From Candidatus Alkanophaga volatiphilum (lineage in GTDB: Archaea; Halobacteriota; Syntropharchaeia; Alkanophagales; B39-G2), in assembly GCA_029259545.1 (NCBI GenBank), contig JAPHEE010000011.1, forward strand, positions 16,039-54,763: DNA of 38,725 nt, given 5' to 3'. Positions 6,911 to 14,238 of this stretch are shown piece by piece. The translations under genes were made by a program, and so were the position numbers. Position 1 is the stretch's first letter. Each line of letters starts with the position of its first letter. A model generated the notes under the pieces. That model saw nothing but the letters and a program-made list of their open reading frames with translations, made no database searches and was not told the origin of the DNA.

Positions 6911-8098
6911 CTACGGGAAGAGCTTAGCTAAACTCATTAGAAGCCTCGGATTCCTTTTTATCAACTCTCTCAGGAGCTCTCTGGCATTTAATTCTTCGAA
7001 CCTCACGCCTTCTAAGGAGCGAGCGAGCCTGTTAAGCTCTTTGTCACTAAACTTCGACACCAACAACCTTGCCCGATACATCCTCGTGAGCTTCTCGTTC
7101 AACTCTTTACACCTCTCCTCATACTCTCGTAGCGAGCTTTCTGAGAAGTCCTTGCGCTCGAAAGCCTCGGCAACAACCTCCCCTGCGATTTTACCGGCTT
7201 CCATGGCGTTTAGTATGCCACCGCCGGTCAGCGGATCGGTCTGTCGGGCGGCATCCCCCACGAGAATTATTCCGTCGGCGACGCTCTTTATCGGCCCGCT
7301 CACAGGGACGGCGCCGTACACCTGTCCGAGCACACGCCCCTCTGGAAATTTGCGACGCACAAAAGCCTTTAAGTAGTCGAGAGCGCGCGCTCCGTCCCTG
7401 GAGCGCGATGCTTCTATCCCGACGCCGACGTTCGCAGAGCGCTCGCCCTTAGGGAAGACCCACGCATAGCCGCCTGGTGCGATCTTGTTACCGAGATAAA
7501 ACTCGCTGAAATCCTCTTCAACGTCGATGCCGGTCATGTAAAACTGAGCGCAGACCTCTAGGTCCGCGGGCTTGATCCTAGTTTCCAAGCCCGCCATCCG
7601 CCCTATTTTCGATTCGACGCCGTCTGCAGCGATGACGACATCTGCAAAAATCTTTGCATCGTCAGAGACATCCCTCACGACGATGCCCTTAACGGAACTT
7701 CCATCCTTCAGGATGGAAATTGCCTGCGTTTTCACTCTGACCTCTACGCCGCTGTCTGCGGCGAGTCTCGCAAGATATTTGTCAAATAACTTCCTCTCAA
7801 GGACATAACCTACTTCTGCAAGTTTTCCTCGTGCGGTCTTTTCAGAAAGCTCGACGCAGGTGCCATCAGGGCTGAAAATGCGGGCGCCCGCAGCTTCGGT
7901 GGCAATACACTCCTTAGGAAGGCTCACGAAATTTTCAACTCTTTTGCTGACGCCCTCGGCGCAACGCACCGGCACGCCTATCTCCTGATTCTTCTCGATT
8001 AAAAGGACGTCTAAACCATGTTCTGCAGCAACTTTCGCAGCGGTAGAGCCGCCGGGACCGGCGCCTACTACTACCACATCGTACCTCTCTTCCCTCAT
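6911..8098 (-). CDS. Geranylgeranyl reductase-family flavoprotein (archaeal lipid reductase)
   Basis: A 395-aa FAD enzyme, expected to saturate the geranylgeranyl chains of archaeal ether lipids. The N-terminal Rossmann motif VVVGAGPGGSTAA (about 9-21) is followed by an acidic end in LLIEKN. The C(A)EGVS segment (about 47-51) matches the conserved cysteine region of archaeal GGRs. A GGYAWVFPKGE block (about 209-219) is the substrate-binding PxxYxWxFP-type motif, and GDAARQTDPLTGGGILNAM (about 278-296) binds the flavin. The ferredoxin gene lies 4 bp upstream in the same operon. In Methanosarcina acetivorans a GGR is known to need an adjacent ferredoxin for full lipid reduction, so this pairing supports the assignment to digeranylgeranylglycerophospholipid reductase. 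Confidence 0.88.
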   Translation of the reverse strand: MREERYDVVVVGAGPGGSTAAKVAAEHGLDVLLIEKNQEIGVPVRCAEGVSKRVENFVSLPKECIATEAAGARIFSPDGTCVELSEKTARGKLAEVGYVLERKLFDKYLARLAADSGVEVRVKTQAISILKDGSSVKGIVVRDVSDDAKIFADVVIAADGVESKIGRMAGLETRIKPADLEVCAQFYMTGIDVEEDFSEFYLGNKIAPGGYAWVFPKGERSANVGVGIEASRSRDGARALDYLKAFVRRKFPEGRVLGQVYGAVPVSGPIKSVADGIILVGDAARQTDPLTGGGILNAMEAGKIAGEVVAEAFERKDFSESSLREYEERCKELNEKLTRMYRARLLVSKFSDKELNRLARSLEGVRFEELNARELLRELIKRNPRLLMSLAKLFP

Positions 8099-8102
8099 TT
8101 TC

Positions 8103-8282
8103 TCACCCTTTGTTCTCCAGCTCTAACGCCCCAACCGGACAAATATTCACGCAAACGCCACACTCGTTGCAATTCTCTCTGATCTCTATGCATACCCCCA
8201 CAAGCTCGATGGCATCCGCCGGGCATACCGTCACGCACGCTCCGCAGTACCCGCACTTATACCGGTCGACTCTTACCGCCAT
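8103..8282 (-). CDS. 2[4Fe-4S] ferredoxin, partner of the lipid reductase
   Basis: A 59-aa protein with two cluster-binding motifs: CGYCGACVTVCP (about 10-21) and CNECGVCVNICP (about 39-50). Both are classical CxxCxxCxxxCP. I chose the ATG at 8282 (MAVRVDRYK). The reading frame extends further upstream, but that part overlaps the divergent tRNA-Phe gene. It is followed after 4 bp by the geranylgeranyl reductase gene, so it probably supplies electrons to that enzyme. Its A-box region (TTTAAATATTTTA, about 8298-8310) overlaps the divergent promoter of tRNA-Phe. Confidence 0.9.
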   Translation of the reverse strand: MAVRVDRYKCGYCGACVTVCPADAIELVGVCIEIRENCNECGVCVNICPVGALELENKG

Positions 8283-8297
8283 CGCATCACTATTTGG

Positions 8298-8310
8298 TAA
8301 AATATTTAAA
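8298..8310. promoter_or_regulatory. Overlapping divergent A-boxes (ferredoxin / tRNA-Phe)
   Basis: The AT-rich stretch TAAAATATTTAAA can serve as an A-box in both directions. It lies about 16-28 nt upstream of the ferredoxin ATG on one side and about 24-36 nt upstream of tRNA-Phe on the other. The position fits both genes; its bidirectional use is inferred. Confidence 0.45.
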
Positions 8311-8333
8311 GTGTTGATGCGAAAAAGAAGGCG

Positions 8334-8407
8334 TGGGCCGTAGCTCAGCCTGGGAGAGCGCGCGGCTGAAGACCGCGTTGTCCGGGGTTCAAATCCCCGC
8401 GGCCCCA
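8334..8407 (+). tRNA. tRNA-Phe (anticodon GAA)
   Basis: A 74-nt cloverleaf with D-stem GCTC/GAGC, anticodon stem CGCGG/CCGCG around the loop CTGAAGA (anticodon GAA), and T-stem CGGGG/CCCCG around TTCAAAT, ending with discriminator A and no CCA. Six acceptor pairs form (GGGCCG with CGGCCC). The outermost pair, position 1 T with position 72 C, is mismatched as written. Confidence 0.93.
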
Positions 8408-8417
8408 CTCTCGCCGC

Positions 8418-9065
8418 TCATAATTCTAGCTCCTGCCAGTCCGTGTCCCTGCCAAAACCTTGGAACCTTACAAAATTCGTAGTCCCCTCTTTTTTTACCT
8501 CTAACAAACCCTCAACAAGCTGCAAAAGCATCGAAACCTCGGCTTCGTGCATGCCCCTATCCACAACTATCAAGCTTATACCCTCGATACTTGAAATCTT
8601 CCCGAGGAAAACGTGAAGGAAACGAAACACCGCTCTTATATCAGTATACATCAGAAGCATGGAAATGGAATCGAAGCAAAACCTTATGTTCCTCATCCCC
8701 CTATCCTTCCAAAGTTCCTTCAGGAAGTTGGTGATGTGAACACCTATTCTCGTCAGGTCGCCTAAGGACGGCACATAACCCACATTTTCCACCTTCTCAG
8801 GAGTCAGCCTTGAGGTGCAGTCTATAACCCTCAGCCCGCCGATAGACTCTTCAAACCACTCCATTATCTTCTCGCCAGACTTCTTGGTCGAGACGTAGAT
8901 GACGCCTTCGTCGTTAAGCACGCCCGTCTGCACGAAGTTCTTCACAAGCGTCTCTCCCACACCTAACGGCGGCGCCGAGAGCATAATATTCGAACCTCGA
9001 GGAACTTCCCCAATAAGCCCATCGAGTTTCGGAATGCCGAAAAGATTTTTGACAACGTCTGCCAT
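8418..9065 (-). CDS. RecA/KaiC-like ATPase-fold protein with degenerate Walker A
   Basis: A 215-aa protein with the layout of archaeal single-domain KaiC/Rad55-like proteins (COG0467/COG2874 type). It starts with LFGIPKLDGLIGEVPRGSNI, typical of proteins that open with a target-sensing beta strand before the P-loop. The P-loop region reads APPLGVGETL (31-40): the Walker A lysine is replaced by Glu38, so normal ATP binding is doubtful. A Walker B-like strand IRFCFDSISMLLM lies in the middle. The C-terminal GFGRDTDWQELEL resembles the ends of related sensory/regulatory proteins. A strong A-box lies 23 nt upstream of the ATG, so the mRNA may be nearly leaderless. A regulatory or scaffolding role is inferred, not shown. 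Confidence 0.65.
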   Translation of the reverse strand: MADVVKNLFGIPKLDGLIGEVPRGSNIMLSAPPLGVGETLVKNFVQTGVLNDEGVIYVSTKKSGEKIMEWFEESIGGLRVIDCTSRLTPEKVENVGYVPSLGDLTRIGVHITNFLKELWKDRGMRNIRFCFDSISMLLMYTDIRAVFRFLHVFLGKISSIEGISLIVVDRGMHEAEVSMLLQLVEGLLEVKKEGTTNFVRFQGFGRDTDWQELEL

Positions 9066-9087
9066 CTGCCCTAATTTTCGAGCAACC

Positions 9088-9095
9088 TTTATAAA
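9088..9095 (-). promoter_or_regulatory. A-box promoter of the KaiC-like gene
   Basis: The minus-strand TTTATAAA matches the archaeal TATA consensus. It is 23 nt upstream of the ATG at 9065, implying a very short or absent leader. Confidence 0.6.
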
Positions 9096-9254
9096 TCAGT
9101 TTTGACTTCCGAAGAGGTGCCAGCATCATGCGCGCCGCTGGGCGGGATGTGATGGACAGCAACATATAGCGTTGTCTTCTTAGCATTTGACTATTGTTGC
9201 CGGTGGTGAGATTGCACAAGCTCTATGTGTGAATGGTAGAGTAAACTCTTAACG

Positions 9255-10409
9255 ATGGAAGTGGTCGTGGGTGTACCCTTCGGGTACGAGCCGAGCGCCG
9301 AAGTCAGGGAAATCTTGGAAGATTTCAGAGACATGATAAACTTCTGCATAGACTATGCGGTTGAAAACGGGATAACGTCCTACGCAAGGCTCAGGAAGGG
9401 CATCTACGAGGAGTGGAAGAGGAGGTGGGACTACTCGTCGCACTTTTGCCACTCGGCGTGCAAGATAGCTCTGGCGATGCTCAAGAGCTACAGGAAGAAG
9501 AAGCAGGGGAAGCCTGTGGCGAGAAAGCTTTTCATGCAGCTCGACCCCCAGCTCTACAAATTCCACGGAGATCGGATCAGGATTTCCGTCAGACCGAGGC
9601 AGTTCCTGTTCATCGCCCTGAAGTTCGGAGAGTACCAAAAAAGGTTCATAGATGCGTGGAGGGAGGGAAAGCTCAGAACCGGGGAGATAACGATAAACGA
9701 GTCCAAGATCGTTGTCCCGTTCAAGAAAGAAGTGGACTTGCAGAACCCAGATGACTGGATCGCCATAGACATAAACGAGGCGAACGTCACCGCCGCCAGC
9801 TCGAACTCTCTCTTAAGGCTTGAGCACGAGCTTAGAACAGTGCACACGACGTACTTTTGCATCAGGAGGAGAATCCAAAAGCTCGCAAAGCTCAAGCCGA
9901 AGACCGCCGAAAGGCTCATGAAGAAATACTCCGGGAGGGAGAACAGGAAGGCAAGGGATGTCTGCCACAAAATTTCGAGGGCGATCGTCGATTTCGCCAA
10001 GGAGCACGATCTCGGAATCATCGTGGAAAACCTGAAAGGGATAAGGAACAGGATCAGATACAGCAGAAACTTAAACAGGAGGCTGCACTCGTGGAACTTC
10101 AGGAGGCTCCAGTTCTATATAGACAAGGCGAAGCTCGAAGGCTTGCCGGTCGTCTACGTCAACCCTGAAGGGACTTCGAGCCTGTGCCCGATGTGTGGTG
10201 GGAAGCTGAGAAAAGCACCGAATGGGCACAGGCGGGTTGCGTGCAGGTGCGGATACGAGAACGATAGAGACGTGACCGCCTGCCTGAACATGCTCAGGAT
10301 GAGGGGAGTCCCGTTCCCCCTGAAAGCCCTCGAAAGAGGGAAGACTTCCGCTACGCACGCAACGAAAGCTACGAACGTAGCGGAAAGTCAGAACGGCTGT
10401 ATGAGCTAA
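9255..10409 (+). CDS. tnpB: TnpB RNA-guided nuclease of an IS200/IS605-family element, apparently intact
   Basis: A 384-aa protein. The N-terminal OrfB_IS605 helix-turn-helix region (about 1-160) is followed by a RuvC-like domain with all three acidic motifs: Asp172 in IAIDINEANVT, Glu258 in GIIVENLKGIR, and Asp339 in ENDRDVTACLNM. Between motifs II and III a zinc ribbon has Cys311, Cys314, Cys330 and Cys332. TnpB cleaves DNA guided by an RNA made from its own 3' region. The last 25 codons contain a foldable GCTACGAACGTAGC hairpin (about 10365-10382), as expected where the guide-RNA scaffold overlaps the ORF. No TnpA transposase is nearby. The stop codon overlaps the end of the convergent MazG-like gene by 4 bp, so the right end of the element sits at or next to that gene's stop. 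Confidence 0.88.
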   Translation: MEVVVGVPFGYEPSAEVREILEDFRDMINFCIDYAVENGITSYARLRKGIYEEWKRRWDYSSHFCHSACKIALAMLKSYRKKKQGKPVARKLFMQLDPQLYKFHGDRIRISVRPRQFLFIALKFGEYQKRFIDAWREGKLRTGEITINESKIVVPFKKEVDLQNPDDWIAIDINEANVTAASSNSLLRLEHELRTVHTTYFCIRRRIQKLAKLKPKTAERLMKKYSGRENRKARDVCHKISRAIVDFAKEHDLGIIVENLKGIRNRIRYSRNLNRRLHSWNFRRLQFYIDKAKLEGLPVVYVNPEGTSSLCPMCGGKLRKAPNGHRRVACRCGYENDRDVTACLNMLRMRGVPFPLKALERGKTSATHATKATNVAESQNGCMS

Positions 10410-10687
10410 CATCTACAGGGCTTGCCCCCGCAACGTGGACAGCCATCGCCGTACTTTTTGAGGAATGCTGCTTCGACGTCAACGCCGAGGACGTTCGCAA
10501 GGGACAGAAGCCACGCAAGCACGTCTGCGAACTCCTCCTCGATCTCAAGGCGGCGTCCCTTCCTTATCGCCCTCGTCAGTTCTCCAACCTCTTCTACGAG
10601 CCAGAGGTTGTTTTTCTCTACTCCTCTTTCCCAATCCCGCTCGAAGTAAGTCTCTTTTATAAGTCTTTGAAGCTCTCTAACTTCCAT
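10406..10687 (-). CDS. MazG-like nucleotide pyrophosphohydrolase
   Basis: A 93-aa all-alpha NTP-PPase of the MazG/RS21-C6 type, which hydrolyses (d)NTPs to monophosphates and pyrophosphate. The metal-binding pattern is visible: LVEEVGELTRAI (EExxE, about residues 30-41), then EEEFADVLAWLLSLAN (ExxD, about 50-65). The C-terminus is a cysteine-rich tail CPRCGGKPCRC seen in archaeal members. The start region overlaps the end of the upstream PUA-like gene by 31 bp, and the series continues from trpF, so an operon of three is likely. The stop codon overlaps the stop of the convergent tnpB. Confidence 0.85.
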   Translation of the reverse strand: MEVRELQRLIKETYFERDWERGVEKNNLWLVEEVGELTRAIRKGRRLEIEEEFADVLAWLLSLANVLGVDVEAAFLKKYGDGCPRCGGKPCRC

Positions 10688-11139
10688 TGCTCCACACTCC
10701 TGTCCTTAGGTATTAAGGACTTAAGCTCATTGCCTCGCAGGACGCCACAGCCGAGCGGCGTGTTTCGTCCTTTGAATTTGACGACGACGTAGCCATCAGT
10801 TAGGTCTCTCGTACGGAAGGCGCCAAGATGCACGCTCCGCCGCTGCATGAACTCAAAAGCGTCACTTGCATCGAGTTCTACGACATTCCTCGTTGCAAAC
10901 CTCCCAAAGAGCTGTATAGCACTCGTCGTCGGCTTGAGGTCGGCGCTAATAACCCTCATGAAGCTCATTCCTATAACCTCACACCTCATTTCATTAAGAG
11001 CCGCAGCAGCATCCTTTGGCACTATCCAGATCCTATCCCCCTTCTGATAGAAATCATAGTCCTCAAAAACGTCTCTGCTTACTCCAAATCGCTCCTCCCA
11101 CCAATTTAATATTTCCTCCCTTGTAACTCGACGCCGCAT
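10657..11139 (-). CDS. Conserved archaeal protein, PUA-like (RNA methyltransferase-associated type), function unknown
   Basis: A 160-aa protein from the ATG at 11139. A TTG at 11157 would add six residues and overlap the trpF stop. The sequence runs from RRRVTREEILNWWEERFGV, through FYQKGDRIWIVPKD and LKPTTSAIQLFGRFATRNVVEL (about 77-98), to DGYVVVKFKGRNTPLGCG and LKSLIPKD. This resembles the domain appended to archaeal NOL1/NOP2/Sun-type rRNA cytosine methyltransferases, here without the methyltransferase. RNA binding is therefore likely, but no enzymatic residue is recognisable. It sits between trpF (upstream, about 14 bp) and the MazG-like gene (31-bp overlap). Confidence 0.6.
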   Translation of the reverse strand: MRRRVTREEILNWWEERFGVSRDVFEDYDFYQKGDRIWIVPKDAAAALNEMRCEVIGMSFMRVISADLKPTTSAIQLFGRFATRNVVELDASDAFEFMQRRSVHLGAFRTRDLTDGYVVVKFKGRNTPLGCGVLRGNELKSLIPKDRSVEQWKLESFKDL

Positions 11140-11153
11140 TTTCTCATGACGGC

Positions 11154-11846
11154 TCAACCCTCAGCCGATTTCGCCCTCTCTATGAACTTTTTTATTTTTT
11201 CAGCATCTTTTTTCCCCCTTCTCAGCTCCACACCGCTCGAAACGTCCACGCCAAACGGCTTAACTGTCTTAACCGCGGCTTCGACGTTTTCAGGGTTCAA
11301 GCCACCAGCGAGTATCACTTTGGTCCTCCCCCGTAAGGCTGAGGTCACAACCCTGCTCAGCCGCCAATCGTGCGTCCTTCCGGAGCCGCCAAGCGTCTCC
11401 GCTTGCGTATCGAGGAGAATAGCGTCCGCACCTGCAACAGCGTAAGCAATAGCTCTTTTAACAAGCTCGTCAGCATCAGCATCGCCAACTCCTATCTTCT
11501 TTATGATTTCGAGCTTTAAACCTTGTTTTTTCAAAGCACGTACGAGACTCGGCGGCTCCTCACCATGCAGTTGAACGTGCGTCACGCCCGCACCCCTCAG
11601 CTCGGTCTCAAGCTTTAAAACTTCCTCAGGGCACTCTGCCGTCGTGACGGCGACAAATGCAGGCTTCTTAAGCTTTAATCTTGAAAGTTCCGCCCCGACC
11701 TCGGAGAACATCTCTCTCGCTTGCTCGGTAGTTACGAGCCTCGGAGACGCCTCGACAAGTACGGCGCCGAGAGCGTCCGCACCTAAAGCGGCAGCAGTCA
11801 CAGCGTCCTTGACGTTCGTCAAGCCGCAAATCTTGACCCAGACCAT
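11154..11846 (-). CDS. trpF: Phosphoribosylanthranilate isomerase
   Basis: A 230-aa (beta/alpha)8 enzyme of tryptophan synthesis that converts N-(5'-phosphoribosyl)anthranilate to CdRP. It starts at the ATG at 11846 (MVWVKICGLTNVKDA), where KICGLT carries the catalytic cysteine. The DTQAETLGGSGRTHDW block (about 170-185) carries the catalytic aspartate and the phosphate-loop region, followed by KVILAGGLNPENV and FGVDVSSGVE, the second phosphate-binding motif. Upstream codons in the same frame run into the divergent radical SAM gene and lack family similarity. No other trp gene is present in the window, so trpF is detached from a trp operon here. Confidence 0.92.
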   Translation of the reverse strand: MVWVKICGLTNVKDAVTAAALGADALGAVLVEASPRLVTTEQAREMFSEVGAELSRLKLKKPAFVAVTTAECPEEVLKLETELRGAGVTHVQLHGEEPPSLVRALKKQGLKLEIIKKIGVGDADADELVKRAIAYAVAGADAILLDTQAETLGGSGRTHDWRLSRVVTSALRGRTKVILAGGLNPENVEAAVKTVKPFGVDVSSGVELRRGKKDAEKIKKFIERAKSAEG

Positions 11847-12105
11847 TTTTTTCTTCTTGCAACATTGTAGTAGTAAAGGTTTTGGTATGAAAGTCGTGAG
11901 GCGAGCGGCAAAACGCATATTCACGAAAACAAAAATCCCAGGAGCGAGCTACGTCATTAACCAGTATGTAGGCTGCGAGCATGCGTGTGTTTACTGTTAC
12001 GCGAAGTTCATGTGCCGCTGGCACGGTGCTTGGGGGAGCTGGGTCGAGGCAAAAGTCAATGCTCCAACGCTCATCAAGGGCAAATACGTACGTGGCAGAG
12101 TTTAC

Positions 12106-13591
12106 AAAAAGTCGCTAAGAAAGCCCCGCTCTTCAGAGCGGGATGAATTAGGGGAGGCGGGAGGAGAGGCTGGTGGTAAGTTTTTACCAAAAGCTTTAAA
12201 TACCTTTTTGCGTGGTAAAACCTCGGTAGTATGTGGTGTACGGTGAAAGCCAGAGTTCCAAGGAAACTGGAAACCCTGCTAAACGAGTTAACGAAGGAAA
12301 GTGCAAGAGTTTGGAATGAGGCAAGAGAGCTTGTACTCTCACAAATAGACTTAGACTGTCTGCTTAGTCTAATGAACAATAAGAAAAGTAGAGAAGCTTA
12401 TACTATTCTCAACACCTTAAAATGGGAAGCTCAAAAGATCATCAAGTCAGACATTCTACACTCTCAAACCGTTCAAGCAATTCAAGACTACTTAACAGCA
12501 TCTATCAAATCCTATTTGAAGAACAAACTCAATGACGACTCTCACAATCTGCCAAAGGAAGTTAAGTGGTTCATTTATCTGGAAGAACCAAGCAATTAAG
12601 TTTGTCGATGGTAAAATCCAGCTATCTTTAGCGAGAGGTAAGGGTAAAATCATTGTTCCTTTAAAGAAAAAGCACAAGAAACAGCTAAGCAGGTTTTTAA
12701 AGAGTTCAACGGAGTAATCCGTTGGGTTGTGATAACGAGAAAGTATGGTTGCTACTGGATGCACATATTCGTCAAAGCTGAAGACGCTAAAGCTAATGTT
12801 GACATAGAGAGGCGGTTATTCATCGATATTGGAGAGATTCATCCATTCGTGGGATGGAATGATGTTGACAACGAGTTCGTATTTTTCAACGGCACATCAG
12901 GAGTCTTAAGCAATTGAGGTTAAAACTCATCGCTAAGAAGCAATCTATGTTATCAAAGAGGCAAAAAGGTTCGGGAAGATGGAGGAGGGTAAAGCAATCC
13001 TTCGACGAGCAAATCTGGAAGCTCGAAAGGAAAATCACTGATTTAGAGTGTAAATACATCAAAGCTTTGCTCGACTATTGCTTAGAGCATAGAATTGGAA
13101 GAGTTGTCATCGGTGATTTAAAAGGAATTAGAGAAAACAACGACAAAGGTAATGGTGTTAATCAGAAAATCCACAACATGTGGAGGTTTAGAAAATTAGT
13201 TGATAGGTTGAAGTATAAGCTCTCCACATACGGGATTAGAGTGGTGGAGGTCAGTGAAGAATTCTCCACCCAACTCTGTCCTGTATGTGGAGAGTCAAAC
13301 AAACCTAACGGTAGAATCTACAAGTGTAAGTGTGGTTTCATTTTCCATAGAGATTTTGTTGGTGCTATCGGAATCGCTCGAAACTTCTACAACTTTGAAC
13401 TAAAAAGGGGTTTTAAGTGGTTAGCTCCTGAGAAAATATGTGTTGAAGTGTTCAAAGTAGATATTGATAAAGCTGAGGTGAAAAGTATCGTGGTCTGTTT
13501 AAGACCACGTAGCTGGAACGGCACGCCCGCCGTAAGGCGTAGCTCGCCCTTCGGGGCGAGAAACCCCGCACTTTAGTGCGGGGAGTGTCAT
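12106..13591 (+). mobile_element. Decayed IS200/IS605-family (TnpB-only) element
   Basis: The left end follows TTTAC (12101-12105) and begins AAAAAGTCGCTAAG, then a hairpin CCCCGCTC..GAGCGGG (about 12123-12143). The right end carries a GC-rich guide-RNA-like region, with hairpins around 13496-13515 and 13545-13562, and a terminal hairpin CCCCGCAC..GTGCGGGG ending in AGTGTCAT at 13591. The insertion site 3' of TTAC fits the IS605 mode. It encodes a single frameshifted tnpB and no tnpA. Exact ends are inferred from the restored reading frame and from similarity to other copies in the window. Confidence 0.8.
12231..13576 (+). pseudogene. tnpB pseudogene with three frameshifts
   Basis: The reading moves through frames beginning at 12231 (N-terminal domain, to about 12575), an overlapping segment around 12580-12700, a segment around 12700-12905 (VVITRKYGCYWMHIFVKAE then RLFIDIGEIHP, the RuvC-I aspartate), and a last long frame from about 12905 to 13576. 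The last frame has RVVIGDLKGIREN (motif II), the zinc ribbon CPVCG..CKCG and HRDFVGAIGIARN (motif III). Catalytic motifs are recognisable but the chain cannot be translated whole. It is AT-richer than its neighbours and only distantly similar to the intact tnpB at 9255. The final codons overlap the guide-RNA-like right end. Confidence 0.8.
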
Positions 13592-13745
13592 GTGCGTGAT
13601 GACCTGAAAAAGCTTTTAGAGAAGATGAACGTTGCCATCAGGGGCATCGTAGTGCACCCGGCAGCGAGCAAGAGGCGGTGGATCGTCATTAGGCAGGATG
13701 GGGTTATGCGACCAATTTCCTTCGTTTGATCCGCTTGGTGGTAGC

Positions 13746-14180
13746 ATGGTACTGCGTCTCATTTTCGTGGGCGGTATCTCCGAACTCTATCGAGAGCTTG
13801 AAGAGTACTACCTCACAAGATTGAAATCGATCCTCAAGACCGAGCTTTTGGAGGTTCCAGAGTCGAAAGCGGCATCGCCAGAGCGGCGGCTGCAGGAGGA
13901 AGCTATTCGCATCAGAAAGCTGCTCAAAGGTAATGTTTACGTGACCGACGCCAGAGGCACGCTTATAAATGATGACTTCATGCTGTGGCTCGTAAAAAGC
14001 TCCATGTATGACGACATATCCATCGTCGTCGGCGGTCCTTATGGTGTCGCTTCTGAAGTCGGAGGCGAACGTATTTCGTTCTCAAAGCTCACATTCCCGC
14101 ACGACCTTTTCCGAATAATGCTCCTTGAACAGCTTTATCGGCAGGCCCTCGCCCTGAGAGGCGTGAAATACAAGAAGTAG
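13746..14180 (+). CDS. rlmH: 23S rRNA (pseudouridine1915-N3)-methyltransferase family protein (SPOUT)
   Basis: A 144-aa protein of the RlmH/YbeA family (COG1576), a SAM-dependent SPOUT enzyme. It starts at the ATG at 13746 (MVLRLIFVGGISELYRELEE), with GGTGGT just upstream. The conserved parts are VTDARGTLINDDFMLWL (substrate/loop region), the trefoil-knot SAM loop ISIVVGGPYGVASEV (about 96-110) and the C-terminal SFSKLTFPHDLFRIMLLEQL YRA-type end. Length is close to bacterial RlmH (about 155). It follows the interrupted radical SAM gene, whose fragment ends 17 bp upstream. Confidence 0.88.
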   Translation: MVLRLIFVGGISELYRELEEYYLTRLKSILKTELLEVPESKAASPERRLQEEAIRIRKLLKGNVYVTDARGTLINDDFMLWLVKSSMYDDISIVVGGPYGVASEVGGERISFSKLTFPHDLFRIMLLEQLYRQALALRGVKYKK

Positions 14181-14238
14181 TTCGGCATCTTTGAGAACGA
14201 CCGGATCGAGAAGCGTCACGGCTCTGGAAGTACGTTAA

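Larger units (their letters stand above)
11887..13729 (+). pseudogene. SPL-like radical SAM gene interrupted by a TnpB element
   Basis: The 5' part (11887-12105, 73 codons) encodes the start of an archaeal SplB-like radical SAM protein with the cluster motif CEHACVYCYAK (Cys30, Cys34, Cys37) and a GSWVEAKVNAP segment. It is cut after TTTAC at 12105 by the element 12106-13591. The 3' part (13592-13729, 45 codons plus TGA; LKKLLEKMNVAIRGIVVHPA) is in the same frame once the element is removed. The rejoined ORF would be 118 aa. Intact relatives are about 260-290 aa, so the middle, including most of the SAM barrel, is missing. The gene must therefore have suffered an internal deletion as well. 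It is divergent from trpF. Assigning the 3' fragment to this gene is inferred from frame and position only. Confidence 0.65.
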
